A stretch of DNA of 64,000 nucleotides from Bifidobacterium sp. B4142 (GCF_026537325.1 NZ_JAFNMJ010000001.1:806001-870000); one strand, 5' to 3'; counted from the stretch's first letter, positions 8,693-18,088 are shown. The notes: a model not told the origin generated them from the sequence alone. Numbers and translations are program-made.

Positions 8693-9928
8693 CTACATGC
8701 CGCCGACCGTTCCAGCGGCATGACTGCCCTGGGCCAGTTGGTTGAACAGGTCGGTGTTGCGGGCTTGGTCCAGCAGAACGGTGGAACCGATGCCCCCGCC
8801 CGGATAGTAGTCGGGATCTGTCCAGTAGACGCTTCCGGTGACCCCCTTGCTGCTGCTGGCACTGCGGAAGGCCAGGACCATGTGCACAAGGTCTATGGGG
8901 TTGGCCCGCTCATCCACCACCAGGGCATCCAGACCTGCGGAAAGAACCTTGCCGGCCCTCGACGGGTTGAGCATGACCGAAGGTTGTAGGGCCTTGGCGC
9001 TGATGGCCGAGATGGCCTGACGCTGGCGTTCGGCACGCCCAAAGTCTCCCTTGGGATCCGAGTAGCGCATGCGGGTGAAGGCCAGGGCCATGCCGCCGTC
9101 GGCCTGATGGCAGCCGCGAGACCAGACCATGCCGGAGTTGGGGTCGTTGACGTCTGCGTCATAGCAAAGCCTGACGCCGCCCAGGGCGTCGACCACCTTG
9201 CTGAGGCCCCCGAAACGGATAAGGGCCACATGATCGACCTTATGACCGGTGATGTCCTCGATCTGGCCGGTTAGGGCCCGGTAGCCCGATGTGTAGGCCA
9301 CGGCGTTGATCTTCATGTAATCCCCGTCCTGCTTGACCAGGGAGTCGCGGGGGATTGAAATCAGGGAGGCGGCTCCGTGGCGGGGCTTGGTCAGCACCAG
9401 GATGGTGTCGGTGCGGAAGCCGGTGATGCTGGCATCCTGTCCGGCCCCCGGAGAACCGTCGCGCTGGTCCGATCCCAGCAGGAGCCAGGTAGTGGCCTCT
9501 GAGCCAGGGGTATCGGTCAGCATTTTGTCGCGGGTGAGCTTGCCGTTGACCCAGAACCATCCTCCACCTGCCAGTACAACTAGTGCCAGCAGCAGGACCA
9601 GCAGCAGAATGATTACGAACTTGCGCACTGGGTGTTTACGGACGAGGGCAGTGCCGTTCCGCATGTTCCGATTGTTGTTGCGCCAGTCGTTTTTAACAGG
9701 TGCAGCTGCAGCCGCCGGCCTGGGTGTGGTTTTCGAGGAGCCACTGGTGCGTCTGGCTTTCTGATGCCCCGTCCCGGAAGATGGGGAGAAGCTGGGAGGC
9801 GTCTGGCTACGGCTGTGTCTGGCCTCGGTGCCTGGAGATCTGGGGTCGGCCGCCGGACGGTGATGCCCGGAGGGCATGAAGCTAGGAGGCTCCTGTCCTT
9901 GTCCGTCTTGGTCTGATCCAGTCCGCAT
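8693..9928 (-). CDS. LytR-CpsA-Psr (LCP) family protein
   Basis: A 411-residue protein with a disordered Pro/Ser/Arg-rich cytosolic head (1-100), one membrane helix (about 103-123) and an extracellular LCP domain: TWLLLGSDQRD, FRTDTILVL, SLISIPRDSLV, GGVRLCYDAD and GMALAFTRMRY. LCP enzymes transfer lipid-linked glycopolymers onto peptidoglycan. The start follows GGAGG by eight bases. It is the middle gene of a minus-strand run LCP, LCP, FtsK-like ATPase. Confidence 0.92.
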   Translation of the reverse strand: MRTGSDQDGQGQEPPSFMPSGHHRPAADPRSPGTEARHSRSQTPPSFSPSSGTGHQKARRTSGSSKTTPRPAAAAAPVKNDWRNNNRNMRNGTALVRKHPVRKFVIILLLVLLLALVVLAGGGWFWVNGKLTRDKMLTDTPGSEATTWLLLGSDQRDGSPGAGQDASITGFRTDTILVLTKPRHGAASLISIPRDSLVKQDGDYMKINAVAYTSGYRALTGQIEDITGHKVDHVALIRFGGLSKVVDALGGVRLCYDADVNDPNSGMVWSRGCHQADGGMALAFTRMRYSDPKGDFGRAERQRQAISAISAKALQPSVMLNPSRAGKVLSAGLDALVVDERANPIDLVHMVLAFRSASSSKGVTGSVYWTDPDYYPGGGIGSTVLLDQARNTDLFNQLAQGSHAAGTVGGM

Positions 9929-10002
9929 ACCCTTAACCTCCGTAGCTTTGACCGACTAGGTAAGCAATAGCATGCCTGAACGACCCCAGGAAGCTTAATC
10001 GG

Positions 10003-11496
10003 CTATCTCTGCGCCGGAACCGCACAGACCGTAGCAAACAGGTAGCGGTCCGCCATGCCGATGTACTGTCCGGTGTTCGCATCCCTGATGGTTCCGTCGT
10101 CCGGATCGACGGTCCCGCCCGTGTTGGGATCGATCAGGGTCTTGTCGGGCATGGTGATCAGTCCGGTACGGGGATCGGGCTTGGGAAGAGCAGCGGCGGA
10201 TGCAGATGGGGATTGGGTGCCGCCCCCTGTGTCAGAGCCGTTGCCAGCCGTCTGAGCGGCACTCTGTGAGTTTTGGGCGCTCTGGGCATCCTGACCATTG
10301 CTGGCCTGGTTGCCTGACGAGGAAGCTGACTCTGCGTCCTCATTGGCCTGGGTCAAGGGCTTGCCCTCTCGCAGCAGATGCCAGATGGTTTCGGCCTCGT
10401 CCGTCCACACCACCCGGTTGTTGTCCTGGGACCATTCCTCGACAGGTATGGTCCGGGCGTAGATATGTGTGGTGTCTATGTGCTTGAGCGAGTTGCCCAG
10501 GCCCAGCAGGGTCTGGAAGTTGCCCAACCCCTCGCTCAGCTGCAGGGTGGACATGGAGGTGGTGGCCAGACGGTAGGCCTTGGGCAGGTCGGAATAGATG
10601 TTGACGGTCTTGGCCTCGTTGACCAGGCTCTTGATCAGATACTGCTGGCGGGTGGTGCGCATGATGTCCGACCCGTCGGCGGCGGTTCCGTGGCGCATGC
10701 GAGCGTACTCGGTGGCCTGGGTGCCGTCCAGATGCTGCAGACCACGCTTCAGGTTGATGCCGGTATAGCCGTCCCAGGTGTCCTTGGGGATGCACACATC
10801 TACCCCACCCAGGGCGTCGATGATGGACTTGAGACCGTTGAAGTCAGCCACCACAAACTGCTGAATGTCCAAGCCGGTCAGGGAACGGACCGCTGCCAGG
10901 GAGCAGCTGGCGGCCGAATTGGCATCGCCGCCCTGGCTGTAGCCCTCGGCGAAGATGGAGTTGAACATGACCTGGCGGCGGGCCGGGATGGTATCCCCCT
11001 TGCTGGTGGTGCAGGCCGGGGCGTTTACGATGGAGTCCCTGGGAATGGAGACCACATTCACATAGGAGCGGTCGGCGGCGATCTGGACCACCATGGCCGT
11101 GTCCGACTGGTGGTTCTCCTCCAGGCCGTCGCCGCTGCCGCCCACCTCGGAGTTGCCCTTACCGTCCCGGGTGTCCTGTCCCAGCACCAGGACGTTCAAA
11201 GTCCTCCCCTTGTAAATGTCTTCCGGGGCCTTGTGGGCTTGAGTCAGGCTGACGGGCTCGAGCACGTGCATGTGACCGTTGATGTCGGTCCAGAAGGCCG
11301 CCACCGTCGAGGCCAGGAAGCAAAGAACGAAGGTAAGGGCCAGGCAGATGCCCGTGCGCAGACGGTGGCTGCTGCGAAACCCGTCGCTGTGCTGGGGCTT
11401 GCCGTTCCTGCCCGCCTTGATGTTGGGCAGACCCATCTTTCTGGTTGGGGATGTCAATGGTATGCCTTCCTCATCGGCTGTCGCTGTAGGGCTCAT
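10003..11496 (-). CDS. LytR-CpsA-Psr (LCP) family protein
   Basis: A 497-residue paralogue of the neighbouring LCP protein. It has a single membrane helix (about 49-68) and the LCP domain with LNVLVLGQDTRDG, SDTAMVVQI, VVSIPRDSIV, GGVDVCIP and ATEYARMRHG. A long Ser/Gln/Asn-rich linker and a short C-terminal segment (about 390-497) follow the domain. The predicted role is attachment of cell-wall polymers at the outer face of the membrane. No strong ribosome site precedes ATG 11496, so the start is less certain than the family. Confidence 0.92.
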   Translation of the reverse strand: MSPTATADEEGIPLTSPTRKMGLPNIKAGRNGKPQHSDGFRSSHRLRTGICLALTFVLCFLASTVAAFWTDINGHMHVLEPVSLTQAHKAPEDIYKGRTLNVLVLGQDTRDGKGNSEVGGSGDGLEENHQSDTAMVVQIAADRSYVNVVSIPRDSIVNAPACTTSKGDTIPARRQVMFNSIFAEGYSQGGDANSAASCSLAAVRSLTGLDIQQFVVADFNGLKSIIDALGGVDVCIPKDTWDGYTGINLKRGLQHLDGTQATEYARMRHGTAADGSDIMRTTRQQYLIKSLVNEAKTVNIYSDLPKAYRLATTSMSTLQLSEGLGNFQTLLGLGNSLKHIDTTHIYARTIPVEEWSQDNNRVVWTDEAETIWHLLREGKPLTQANEDAESASSSGNQASNGQDAQSAQNSQSAAQTAGNGSDTGGGTQSPSASAAALPKPDPRTGLITMPDKTLIDPNTGGTVDPDDGTIRDANTGQYIGMADRYLFATVCAVPAQR

Positions 11497-11634
11497 TCCG
11501 GCGGGAAGAACCGGGATGGCGGTGACGCGTGCTTGAACCAGTGATAGTATAGTCTGACCCCCATCCGCAGCTCCTCTTCGGGCGATATGGCTCCCTGTAT
11601 GTGTTGCTCAGTTGCGCTCGCAGATATTTAGGGG

Positions 11635-11664
11635 TTGACAGAAGACCCCTGCAGCAGCTGTAAT
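11635..11664 (+). promoter_or_regulatory. Candidate sigma-70 promoter of the second whiB gene
   Basis: TTGACA at 11635-11640 and TGTAAT at 11659-11664 are spaced by 18 bases, upstream of the whiB start at 11702. Confidence 0.55.
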
Positions 11665-11667
11665 AAA

Positions 11668-11683
11668 AGTGTGTAAACACACT
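11668..11683. promoter_or_regulatory. 16-bp palindrome just downstream of the whiB -10 region
   Basis: AGTGTGT-AA-ACACACT is a perfect inverted repeat with a 2-base centre, placed where transcription should begin. This is an operator-like position; the binding protein is unknown. Confidence 0.5.
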
Positions 11684-11701
11684 AGGGACTGGGGGGTCGC
11701 T

Positions 11702-12019
11702 ATGAGTGGATTTGTTGACACTCGCTATAGCAGTACAACTAAAAACAGGCTGACGCCGCTGATGCAGTGGTTCGAAGTCAACGTCGGACCATCCTGGCGA
11801 AGCGAGGCGCTCTGTGCGCAGACCGACCCGGAAGCATTCTTCCCGGGCAAGGGGGGCTCCACCCAGGAGGCCAAACGGGTCTGCGCCGACTGCACCGTCC
11901 GCAAGCAGTGCCTGGACTGGGCGGTCGAGCATGACGAGCGCTTCGGCATCTGGGGCGGCATGAGTGAACGGGAGCGCCGCCGTTACAAGAAGAGGATGCG
12001 CGCGCAGCGTCAGGTCTGA
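11702..12019 (+). CDS. WhiB family iron-sulfur regulator (WhiB2/WhmD-like)
   Basis: A 105-residue WhiB protein with Cys in EALCAQTDPEAFFPG and the VCADCTVRKQC motif (C-x2-C-x5-C), then FGIWGGMSERERRRYKKRMRAQ. The N-terminal extension of about 35 residues and the setting beside a membrane glycosyltransferase, a DUF5719 gene and a Zincin_1-like gene resemble the whiB2 locus of other actinobacteria. WhiB2/WhmD acts in septation there; carrying that role over is inference. ATG 11702 follows a GGGGGG-containing ribosome site. Confidence 0.92.
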   Translation: MSGFVDTRYSSTTKNRLTPLMQWFEVNVGPSWRSEALCAQTDPEAFFPGKGGSTQEAKRVCADCTVRKQCLDWAVEHDERFGIWGGMSERERRRYKKRMRAQRQV

Positions 12020-12077
12020 ATCGCCGCAGGTGCCCAAGCGAGGCATCCGGTGACCTGGTTTGCGTAGACTGGAACGC

Positions 12078-15000
12078 ATGAGTTTCGTCGCGCCTCAAGC
12101 CCAGGATGTCCGGCAGGTCCTCTCTTCAGTCATGAACGAATGTTCGCCCGCCGCCAGCCCTCATGTGGAGGATGCCGTGGCGGCGGTGATCACGGTCGAG
12201 CATGATCTGACCTATTTGCCGGACACCCTGCGTGCCCTCTTGCGACAGAGCCTCTTGCCACGGGTCCTGGTTATCGCGGACTGTTCGGGGTCCACCACAG
12301 AGCCGCTCTATGCGCAGTTTCCGGTGGATGGGCCCGCGCGTGTGGAAGTGCAGGTGGTCCGCGCGCGAGGTGCCTCCTCCTTCGGCGATGCCTTGGACAA
12401 GGCGCTTGGCTACGCCCGTCTGCCTGGTCGGATTCGCGCTCTTTGGCTTCTGCACGACGACTGCCGTCCACTGGATAATCATTGCCTGGACGAGCTGGTG
12501 GACACCTGGCACAGCAATCCCACTGCCTCTCTGCTGGGTGCCAAACAGTATGACTGGCAGGGCCAGGGACTCCATGACGTGGGTCGGTATGCCTACCGTC
12601 ACCGAACGGTGAGTCTAGTGGTGGACAGCGAACCCGACCAGCAGCAATATGACGCGCGTCAGGATGTCTTCGCGGTGAGCCTGGCTGGCGCCCTGGTGCT
12701 CATGCAGACCATGAAGGACCTGGGCGGACCAGGCGCTTGGGCTGGCACCTTTGGCCAGGCCGATGATCTCTGCCGTCGTATCTGCCTGTCAGGGGGGCGG
12801 GTGGTAATCGTACCCAACGCCCGGGTGGCCCATGCCGGTGCCCGTATGAGCGGGTTGCGTGATCGGAACGGGCGGTCGGTGCAGCCCGACCACCCCTTGG
12901 ATGCCTCCATGGGTCCCATACTGGCCCGGGAATGCTACCTGCTGACTGATTTTGCCCTGCCCTGGTGGCCGCTGGTCTGGCTCTGGCGAGTTCTGGCGGC
13001 ATTGTGGTTCATGGCGGTTGATCTTATCGGCAAACGGCCCTACAGGGCCCTCTGCCGGCTGTGCGCACCCTGGCGGATTCTGGCCAACCCCGCATCCTTG
13101 TTCACGATGCGTTGCCGTCTGACCTCCGCCTGCCATGGTGGTCCCCGCCGGTTGGACATTCTTCAGGCCAACGGTCAGCAGATCAGACAGTGGCGGCAGC
13201 GCAGGCAGGCCTTCCACGACCAGCAGGAACATCCCATGCTCAGCCACCTGGCCTTGGCTCATCTGCGCCAGCAGTTCCTGCGTCGCCTGGCCTGGGCTTC
13301 AGGGATGACCATAGCGGTCTTGGCGGCCCTGGTGGCCACCCACTGGCCACTCTGTCGTGCCATCTTCTCGGGAGGGGCCATCCACGCTCCCTCCCTGCCC
13401 TCGTCCGGAGCCGACTGGTCCCAGGTGCTGACGGCGGCCACCACCTCCTGGTCCTGGGCCGGGGGTGTGGGGCAGCCCGCAGTTCCTGCCCCCTTCCTCC
13501 TGGTCCTCCTGCCCTTCGCTCTGCTGACCGGCGGTCACGTAGCCCAAGCCATGGCCCTGATGCTCCTGGCGGAGACGGGACTGGCCGCTCTGTCTTTCTG
13601 GGCCCTGGCCGGCGTGGTCACCAGGTCCAATCCCATTCGAGTCCTGCTGGGGTTGCTCTGGGCTTGTCTGGCATTCGCCCTGGGCATCGTGGATGGTCTG
13701 CAGCTGCCCATGCTGACGGTCATGGCCTTCATGCCTGCCGCCTTTGCCTTTGTTTTCAAGGCCGTGGGGCTGTATCAGACTGAGGCTCCCGTGCGCCCCA
13801 AGGCTTCGGTGCAGCAGGCGGCTCTGGCCTCTATCTGTTTTCTGCCGGTCCTGGCTGCCGAACCTCAGCTCATGCTGGCCATGATCCCGCTCTTCATTAT
13901 GGCGATCTGCCTGGTGCCCTCCCATCGGGTCATGCTGCTCCTGATGCCCCTGCCCTCGGCGCTGGCCCTGGCGCCCACCCTGGTCAATTCCTTGCGCCAT
14001 GCCAATCAAGGACTTTTCAGACAGCTGTTCGCAGATCTTATGATCCCCTCGACGGGCTTGACCGGTCAACCCAGAACCGGGAGCCTGGGGCAACTGCTGG
14101 CCCGCCTGCTGGGACTGGATCTTTCGGCCCTGTGGCCCCTCAGGTGGCGACCTGAGCTCTGGCGTCCGGCCACGCTGGCCTGCTGTCTGCTGGTGGTGGC
14201 CCTGCTGGCCTTCATCGCCTTGGTTGTGCCTCGGGCGCTCAAAACTGCCAGGATTCTTTGGAGTACGGTTCTGCTGGGCCTGATTCTGGCGCTGATCTCC
14301 CAGGCGGTCTGCATCGGCTTGGACGAGACCGGTCCAGTGGCCGGTTCGGTCCTGCCTGGGGTGATGCTTGCCTTCATGGGGCTGCTGGCCTGTCTGGGCC
14401 TTCTGGCTGGCAGGGCCGTCCGTCCCTTCTCGCCCCTTGCTCCTGGGCACGATCAGGTTCCAGAGGGCGATGCTGATCGTCCGCCCCTGCCTCCTGCGCA
14501 GTCCTCTTCAACCTCTGCGGCTGCGGTTGATGGCGGGGGACGGATTGTCAGACTCTTGCTGGGCCTGGTCCTGACCCTGGTAACGGCAGGCGTGGCGGCG
14601 GCTGGTCTGGCGGCGCCAGTCGGAGGACCCCTGTCTGCTGATGACCGGCAGCTCCCGGCAGTGGCGGTGGACTACCTGAACAAGGATCCATCCCATCGGG
14701 TGCTGGTGCTGACCTCGCCCTCCCATGGCCGCGTGGCCTACACGGGTCTGCACACCTCACGAGGGGATCTGATCGATGCCTCGCCTGCCCTGCGTGCCCA
14801 GAGGGTGAACGGCGGGCAGATGGCCGGTCAGGATGTCCTCTCGCATTCAGCTGCGGCTCTGATGGCCAACGCCGACTCCAAGGCTGTAGCGGCTGTATCC
14901 GGTATGGGCTTCGGGGGAATCTATGTGCCCGCCGACCGTTCCGGAGCAGTCGGCATGGGATCCACACCCAACGATGACCTGGTATCCAACATCACCGCCA

Positions 15001-15218
15001 GCGATGGTGCCCAGCAGGTGGCGACCAATGCCCAGGGAACCTATTTCCGTTTGAGCTCGCAATCCGGCAGGGATGTGGGAGTCAACATGGCCGGGGCCCA
15101 TCAAGCGGCGGCCAGCACCTGGAGGAGGATCTGGCTCTGGACCCTGGGCCTGGTCTTGCTGGGATACTGCTTGGTGGCTCTGCCGCGTCCGGGCTACTTT
15201 GGAGGGGAGCAACTATGA
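12078..15218 (+). CDS. Large membrane glycosyltransferase (GT2 domain plus polytopic membrane region)
   Basis: A 1046-residue protein. The N-terminal third is a family 2 glycosyltransferase: AAVITVEHDLTYLPDTLRAL opens it, with a D-rich LLHDDCRPLD region and GAWAGTFGQADDLCRRI. About a dozen hydrophobic segments span roughly residues 300-870, and a last helix lies at the C terminus (LWTLGLVLLGYCLVAL). The extracellular part before it (about 870-1010) has no recognised domain. It probably builds or exports a cell-envelope glycan. It overlaps the next gene by ATGA at 15215-15218, so the two are coupled. Confidence 0.82.
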   Translation: MSFVAPQAQDVRQVLSSVMNECSPAASPHVEDAVAAVITVEHDLTYLPDTLRALLRQSLLPRVLVIADCSGSTTEPLYAQFPVDGPARVEVQVVRARGASSFGDALDKALGYARLPGRIRALWLLHDDCRPLDNHCLDELVDTWHSNPTASLLGAKQYDWQGQGLHDVGRYAYRHRTVSLVVDSEPDQQQYDARQDVFAVSLAGALVLMQTMKDLGGPGAWAGTFGQADDLCRRICLSGGRVVIVPNARVAHAGARMSGLRDRNGRSVQPDHPLDASMGPILARECYLLTDFALPWWPLVWLWRVLAALWFMAVDLIGKRPYRALCRLCAPWRILANPASLFTMRCRLTSACHGGPRRLDILQANGQQIRQWRQRRQAFHDQQEHPMLSHLALAHLRQQFLRRLAWASGMTIAVLAALVATHWPLCRAIFSGGAIHAPSLPSSGADWSQVLTAATTSWSWAGGVGQPAVPAPFLLVLLPFALLTGGHVAQAMALMLLAETGLAALSFWALAGVVTRSNPIRVLLGLLWACLAFALGIVDGLQLPMLTVMAFMPAAFAFVFKAVGLYQTEAPVRPKASVQQAALASICFLPVLAAEPQLMLAMIPLFIMAICLVPSHRVMLLLMPLPSALALAPTLVNSLRHANQGLFRQLFADLMIPSTGLTGQPRTGSLGQLLARLLGLDLSALWPLRWRPELWRPATLACCLLVVALLAFIALVVPRALKTARILWSTVLLGLILALISQAVCIGLDETGPVAGSVLPGVMLAFMGLLACLGLLAGRAVRPFSPLAPGHDQVPEGDADRPPLPPAQSSSTSAAAVDGGGRIVRLLLGLVLTLVTAGVAAAGLAAPVGGPLSADDRQLPAVAVDYLNKDPSHRVLVLTSPSHGRVAYTGLHTSRGDLIDASPALRAQRVNGGQMAGQDVLSHSAAALMANADSKAVAAVSGMGFGGIYVPADRSGAVGMGSTPNDDLVSNITASDGAQQVATNAQGTYFRLSSQSGRDVGVNMAGAHQAAASTWRRIWLWTLGLVLLGYCLVALPRPGYFGGEQL

Positions 15219-16738
15219 GTGTACGAAGCAAGGGATCCCTGGTGGCTGCTCTGGTCACGGCGCCTCTGGTGGCGGTTTTGATCGCTGCTCTCTTGGTATG
15301 GACGCCCCCGGCCTCCTTGGCTGATGGGGCCTTGGGCTCGTCAGTCGTTGCCACCCGGGTCAGCCAACGTGAGGTAGCGTCCTACTGCCCGGCTCGAATG
15401 ACGGTAGCGGATGAGGACAAGGTCGGCGATGACCAGTTCAAAGCCTCGGAAGGCGATCTGAGCGCCCGTGTCACAGCCGCCGCCTTTGGTTCCATCGGCA
15501 GTGCCAGCCTGACTCCGCTTGGAGACGGGCGACGCACCACGATGACTGATCCCGACCTCTTGGATGGGCAGAAGACCATGGCCGCCTCGATCGATCCAGG
15601 TGCCTCGGCTACGGCTTTCGATTCCCGGATGCTCAAGTCCCAGCCGGGCACGGGAGCTGCTGTCGGTATGGTCTCCTGGGCCACCAAGGGCGATCTGCGA
15701 GGGGTCCAGGCGCTGGCCTGCCCTCGGGCCGTCATGGATGCCGGCTTCCTGTTGCCTGCCACCGGTCGAGGGTCCACACAGCGGCTGGTGGCCTACAACC
15801 CGTCATCCAAGGCCACGGTGATCAGTCTGGAGATCCAGGGTTCGCATTCCTCTGGCAACCTGTCCCTGGAGACCGGGAACACCATGACTGTGGCGCCTGG
15901 CGGCCATGCCTCATACGACCTGTCTGCGGCGGCTCCCGGACAGCAGGCCGTCTACGTCCGGGCTCGCAGCTCCCAGGCGCCAGTGGCCATGTCGGTTTCG
16001 GTCAATGTCATGGCTGGACTGGATCCGCGCGGGTCGGATCAGGTAACGGCCTTGGCGGCGCCCGGCCGTGATCTGGTTATTCCCGGCCTGCGCGGGGCAG
16101 ACCAGGCCACCCTGCTTCTGCAGGGTTCCAAGGCTACCGCGGCGGAGCTGTCCTGGATGGATGAAGGCGGTCGGGAATCCTTGCGGCGGGTGGATTTGCA
16201 GGGTTCCAGGGCCACTGCTGTGGACTTGGGTGGCGTGCCTGACGGCAAGCTGGCTCTGCAGGTGCATGCCGACCAGCCTGTCCGAGCAGTCCTGCAGGTG
16301 ACCAGTCGGGGCAGCCAGGATCAGTCGCAGTCCGACCTGGCTCTGATTCCTGCGGGTACTGCTGCCGCATCCTCGGCCCTGACCATATCCCAGCCCGCCC
16401 AGGCAGCGCTGACCCTGGTCAACCCATCGACGGATCCGATCAAGGCCGAACTGGTTGGGTTCGACGAGAAGGGCAAGAAATTGGATGAGCGCTCGCTGAC
16501 CGTTGAGCCGGGTCGGGCTCATGAGCTTTCAGCCCACGACCTGGGCGACCAGGTGGCCGCCGTACGGCTGAACGAGGATTCCGAGCATGATTCATCCCGA
16601 TTGATCTGGAATGCCCGTCTGAGCGTGGACGCGGTCAACCAGGCTGGCCTGGCCGGTCTGGCCGTCATGGCTCCTGACGGGCTCATGCCTGCCACCACGC
16701 TGATCCGCTCCGGTCCAGACTCCACTGTCCTGCCCTGA
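15215..16738 (+). CDS. DUF5719 family secreted/membrane-anchored protein
   Basis: A 507-residue protein with an N-terminal hydrophobic segment (LVAALVTAPLVAVLIAALLV, about 9-28) acting as signal or anchor, and an exported body rich in beta-strand-like, Ser/Ala/Gly-containing repeats. The DUF5719 family is found almost only beside large membrane glycosyltransferases in actinobacteria, and the 4-base overlap here fits a shared task in envelope glycan synthesis. No catalytic motif is visible. Confidence 0.75.
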   Translation: MSVRSKGSLVAALVTAPLVAVLIAALLVWTPPASLADGALGSSVVATRVSQREVASYCPARMTVADEDKVGDDQFKASEGDLSARVTAAAFGSIGSASLTPLGDGRRTTMTDPDLLDGQKTMAASIDPGASATAFDSRMLKSQPGTGAAVGMVSWATKGDLRGVQALACPRAVMDAGFLLPATGRGSTQRLVAYNPSSKATVISLEIQGSHSSGNLSLETGNTMTVAPGGHASYDLSAAAPGQQAVYVRARSSQAPVAMSVSVNVMAGLDPRGSDQVTALAAPGRDLVIPGLRGADQATLLLQGSKATAAELSWMDEGGRESLRRVDLQGSRATAVDLGGVPDGKLALQVHADQPVRAVLQVTSRGSQDQSQSDLALIPAGTAAASSALTISQPAQAALTLVNPSTDPIKAELVGFDEKGKKLDERSLTVEPGRAHELSAHDLGDQVAAVRLNEDSEHDSSRLIWNARLSVDAVNQAGLAGLAVMAPDGLMPATTLIRSGPDSTVLP

Positions 16739-16748
16739 ACGTCGGCTG

Positions 16749-17195
16749 TCAGCGTCCCCACATGGGGTCGATTTCCTCCGGGTCCCGCCCGTAAAGGTCT
16801 GCCAACTGCAGGACCAGTTCGTCGCGGATAATCAACTCCAGCTCGGTGCGGTCCCGGGTCTTGCTCTGGATGGGCAGCCGGTAGAGGACGATTCTGGCGG
16901 GGATGCCGCGGCCTGCCGGGAAACTGCGTGAGAAGAGGTCCGCCCTGTCCTCCCAGGGGGTGGGGTCGGAGGGCGGCACGTCCTCGACGGCGAATTGGAC
17001 GGGCTTGACCAGCTGGGGCCAACCGGCTCCCAGACGCCGAATCTGGGCCGCGGTCAGGTCGTCGAAGATCCCGCATCTGGTGCGATAGCGGGGCAGGCGG
17101 GTGCCGAAGGTGGGCCGACGAATCCCCCGGCCATGACTGTCCCGGTAGACGCTGCGGGACCAAGGCGGCTGATCGTTGATCATGACACTCACCAT
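16749..17195 (-). CDS. Zincin_1-like (metallopeptidase family) protein lacking HExxH
   Basis: A 148-residue protein resembling the PF06262 family that sits at whiB2 loci in actinobacteria: VEDVPPSDP, RIVLYRLPIQSKT and a C-terminal LVLQLADLYGRDPEEIDPMWG. The family's zinc motif HExxH is expected in the last helix; here that place reads IIRDELVLQLADL, with no His. It may therefore be a non-catalytic member. It is convergent with the DUF5719 gene, with a 10-base gap. Confidence 0.65.
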   Translation of the reverse strand: MVSVMINDQPPWSRSVYRDSHGRGIRRPTFGTRLPRYRTRCGIFDDLTAAQIRRLGAGWPQLVKPVQFAVEDVPPSDPTPWEDRADLFSRSFPAGRGIPARIVLYRLPIQSKTRDRTELELIIRDELVLQLADLYGRDPEEIDPMWGR

Positions 17196-17275
17196 AGCCC
17201 CTCAACTCAGTGACAGTTTCGATTCAGGGTGTCTTGTAGCATAGAGCGATGATCGACAAGCGGATGGGAGCAATC

Positions 17276-18088
17276 ATGGCGGAGGACGGTGCGATGAACG
17301 TGGCCTGGTGGGGCAGCCAAGACATAGGGTCCATCTGCGCACAGGCACGAGTGCTGGCCTTCGATCTGGACAATACTCTGGCGCTGTCCAAGACCCGTAT
17401 GGACCAGACCATGGCCGTTCATTTCGCCGCCCTGACCCGGCTTCGGCCCGTGGCCATCGTCTCTGGCGGGCGGTTCAGCCAGTTCCGCGACCAGGTGCTG
17501 GATGCTCTGCCCGACGATACCCGTTTCGACCAGCTGCATCTGATGCCCACCAGCGGCACCCGCTACTACCGCTGGCAGGATGGAAGTTGGAATTGCGTCT
17601 ATGCCCACGACCTGAGCGCCCAGGACCTGCAGGCCGCCGAGGCCAGCCTGGAACGCAGAGCCAAGCAGCTGGGCGACTGGGAGGAGCAGGTCTGGGGGCC
17701 GCGCATCGAGGATCGCGGCAGCCAGATAACCTTCTCCGCCCTGGGTCAGCAGGCCCCTGTCCAAGCCAAGGAGGCCTGGGATCCGGACAACAGCCGCAAG
17801 GATGCCCTGGCCCGGGCCGTGGCCGCCGATCTGCCCAACCTGCAGGTGCGTTCAGGCGGCTCCACCAGCGTGGACATCTCGGCCAAGGGTATTGACAAGG
17901 CCTACGCTGTGACCTCCCTGGCCAGGATACTGGGTGTGGATGTCGGCGATATCGCCTTCGTGGGCGACCGGATGGATCCTGATGGCAACGACTATCCGGC
18001 GGCCCTGGCGGGGGCCATGGCTCTGCGTGTGCGCGATCCTGCCGATGCCTTGGCCCTGATTCAGGCCATGGAGGCTGATCTGGCCTGA
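17276..18088 (+). CDS. HAD-superfamily (IIB type) phosphatase
   Basis: About 270 residues. HAD motif I is AFDLDNTLA, motif II VSGG, motif III the Lys in GIDKAYA and motif IV FVGDRMDPDGND, with a C2-type cap between motifs II and III. This is the Cof/eukaryotic-phosphomannomutase-like branch of HAD enzymes. ATG 17276 follows GGGAG; ATG 17249 lacks a clear ribosome site, and ATG 17294 follows GGAGG and is also possible. The substrate is probably a sugar phosphate; whether it acts as mutase or phosphatase cannot be decided. Confidence 0.82.
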   Translation: MAEDGAMNVAWWGSQDIGSICAQARVLAFDLDNTLALSKTRMDQTMAVHFAALTRLRPVAIVSGGRFSQFRDQVLDALPDDTRFDQLHLMPTSGTRYYRWQDGSWNCVYAHDLSAQDLQAAEASLERRAKQLGDWEEQVWGPRIEDRGSQITFSALGQQAPVQAKEAWDPDNSRKDALARAVAADLPNLQVRSGGSTSVDISAKGIDKAYAVTSLARILGVDVGDIAFVGDRMDPDGNDYPAALAGAMALRVRDPADALALIQAMEADLA

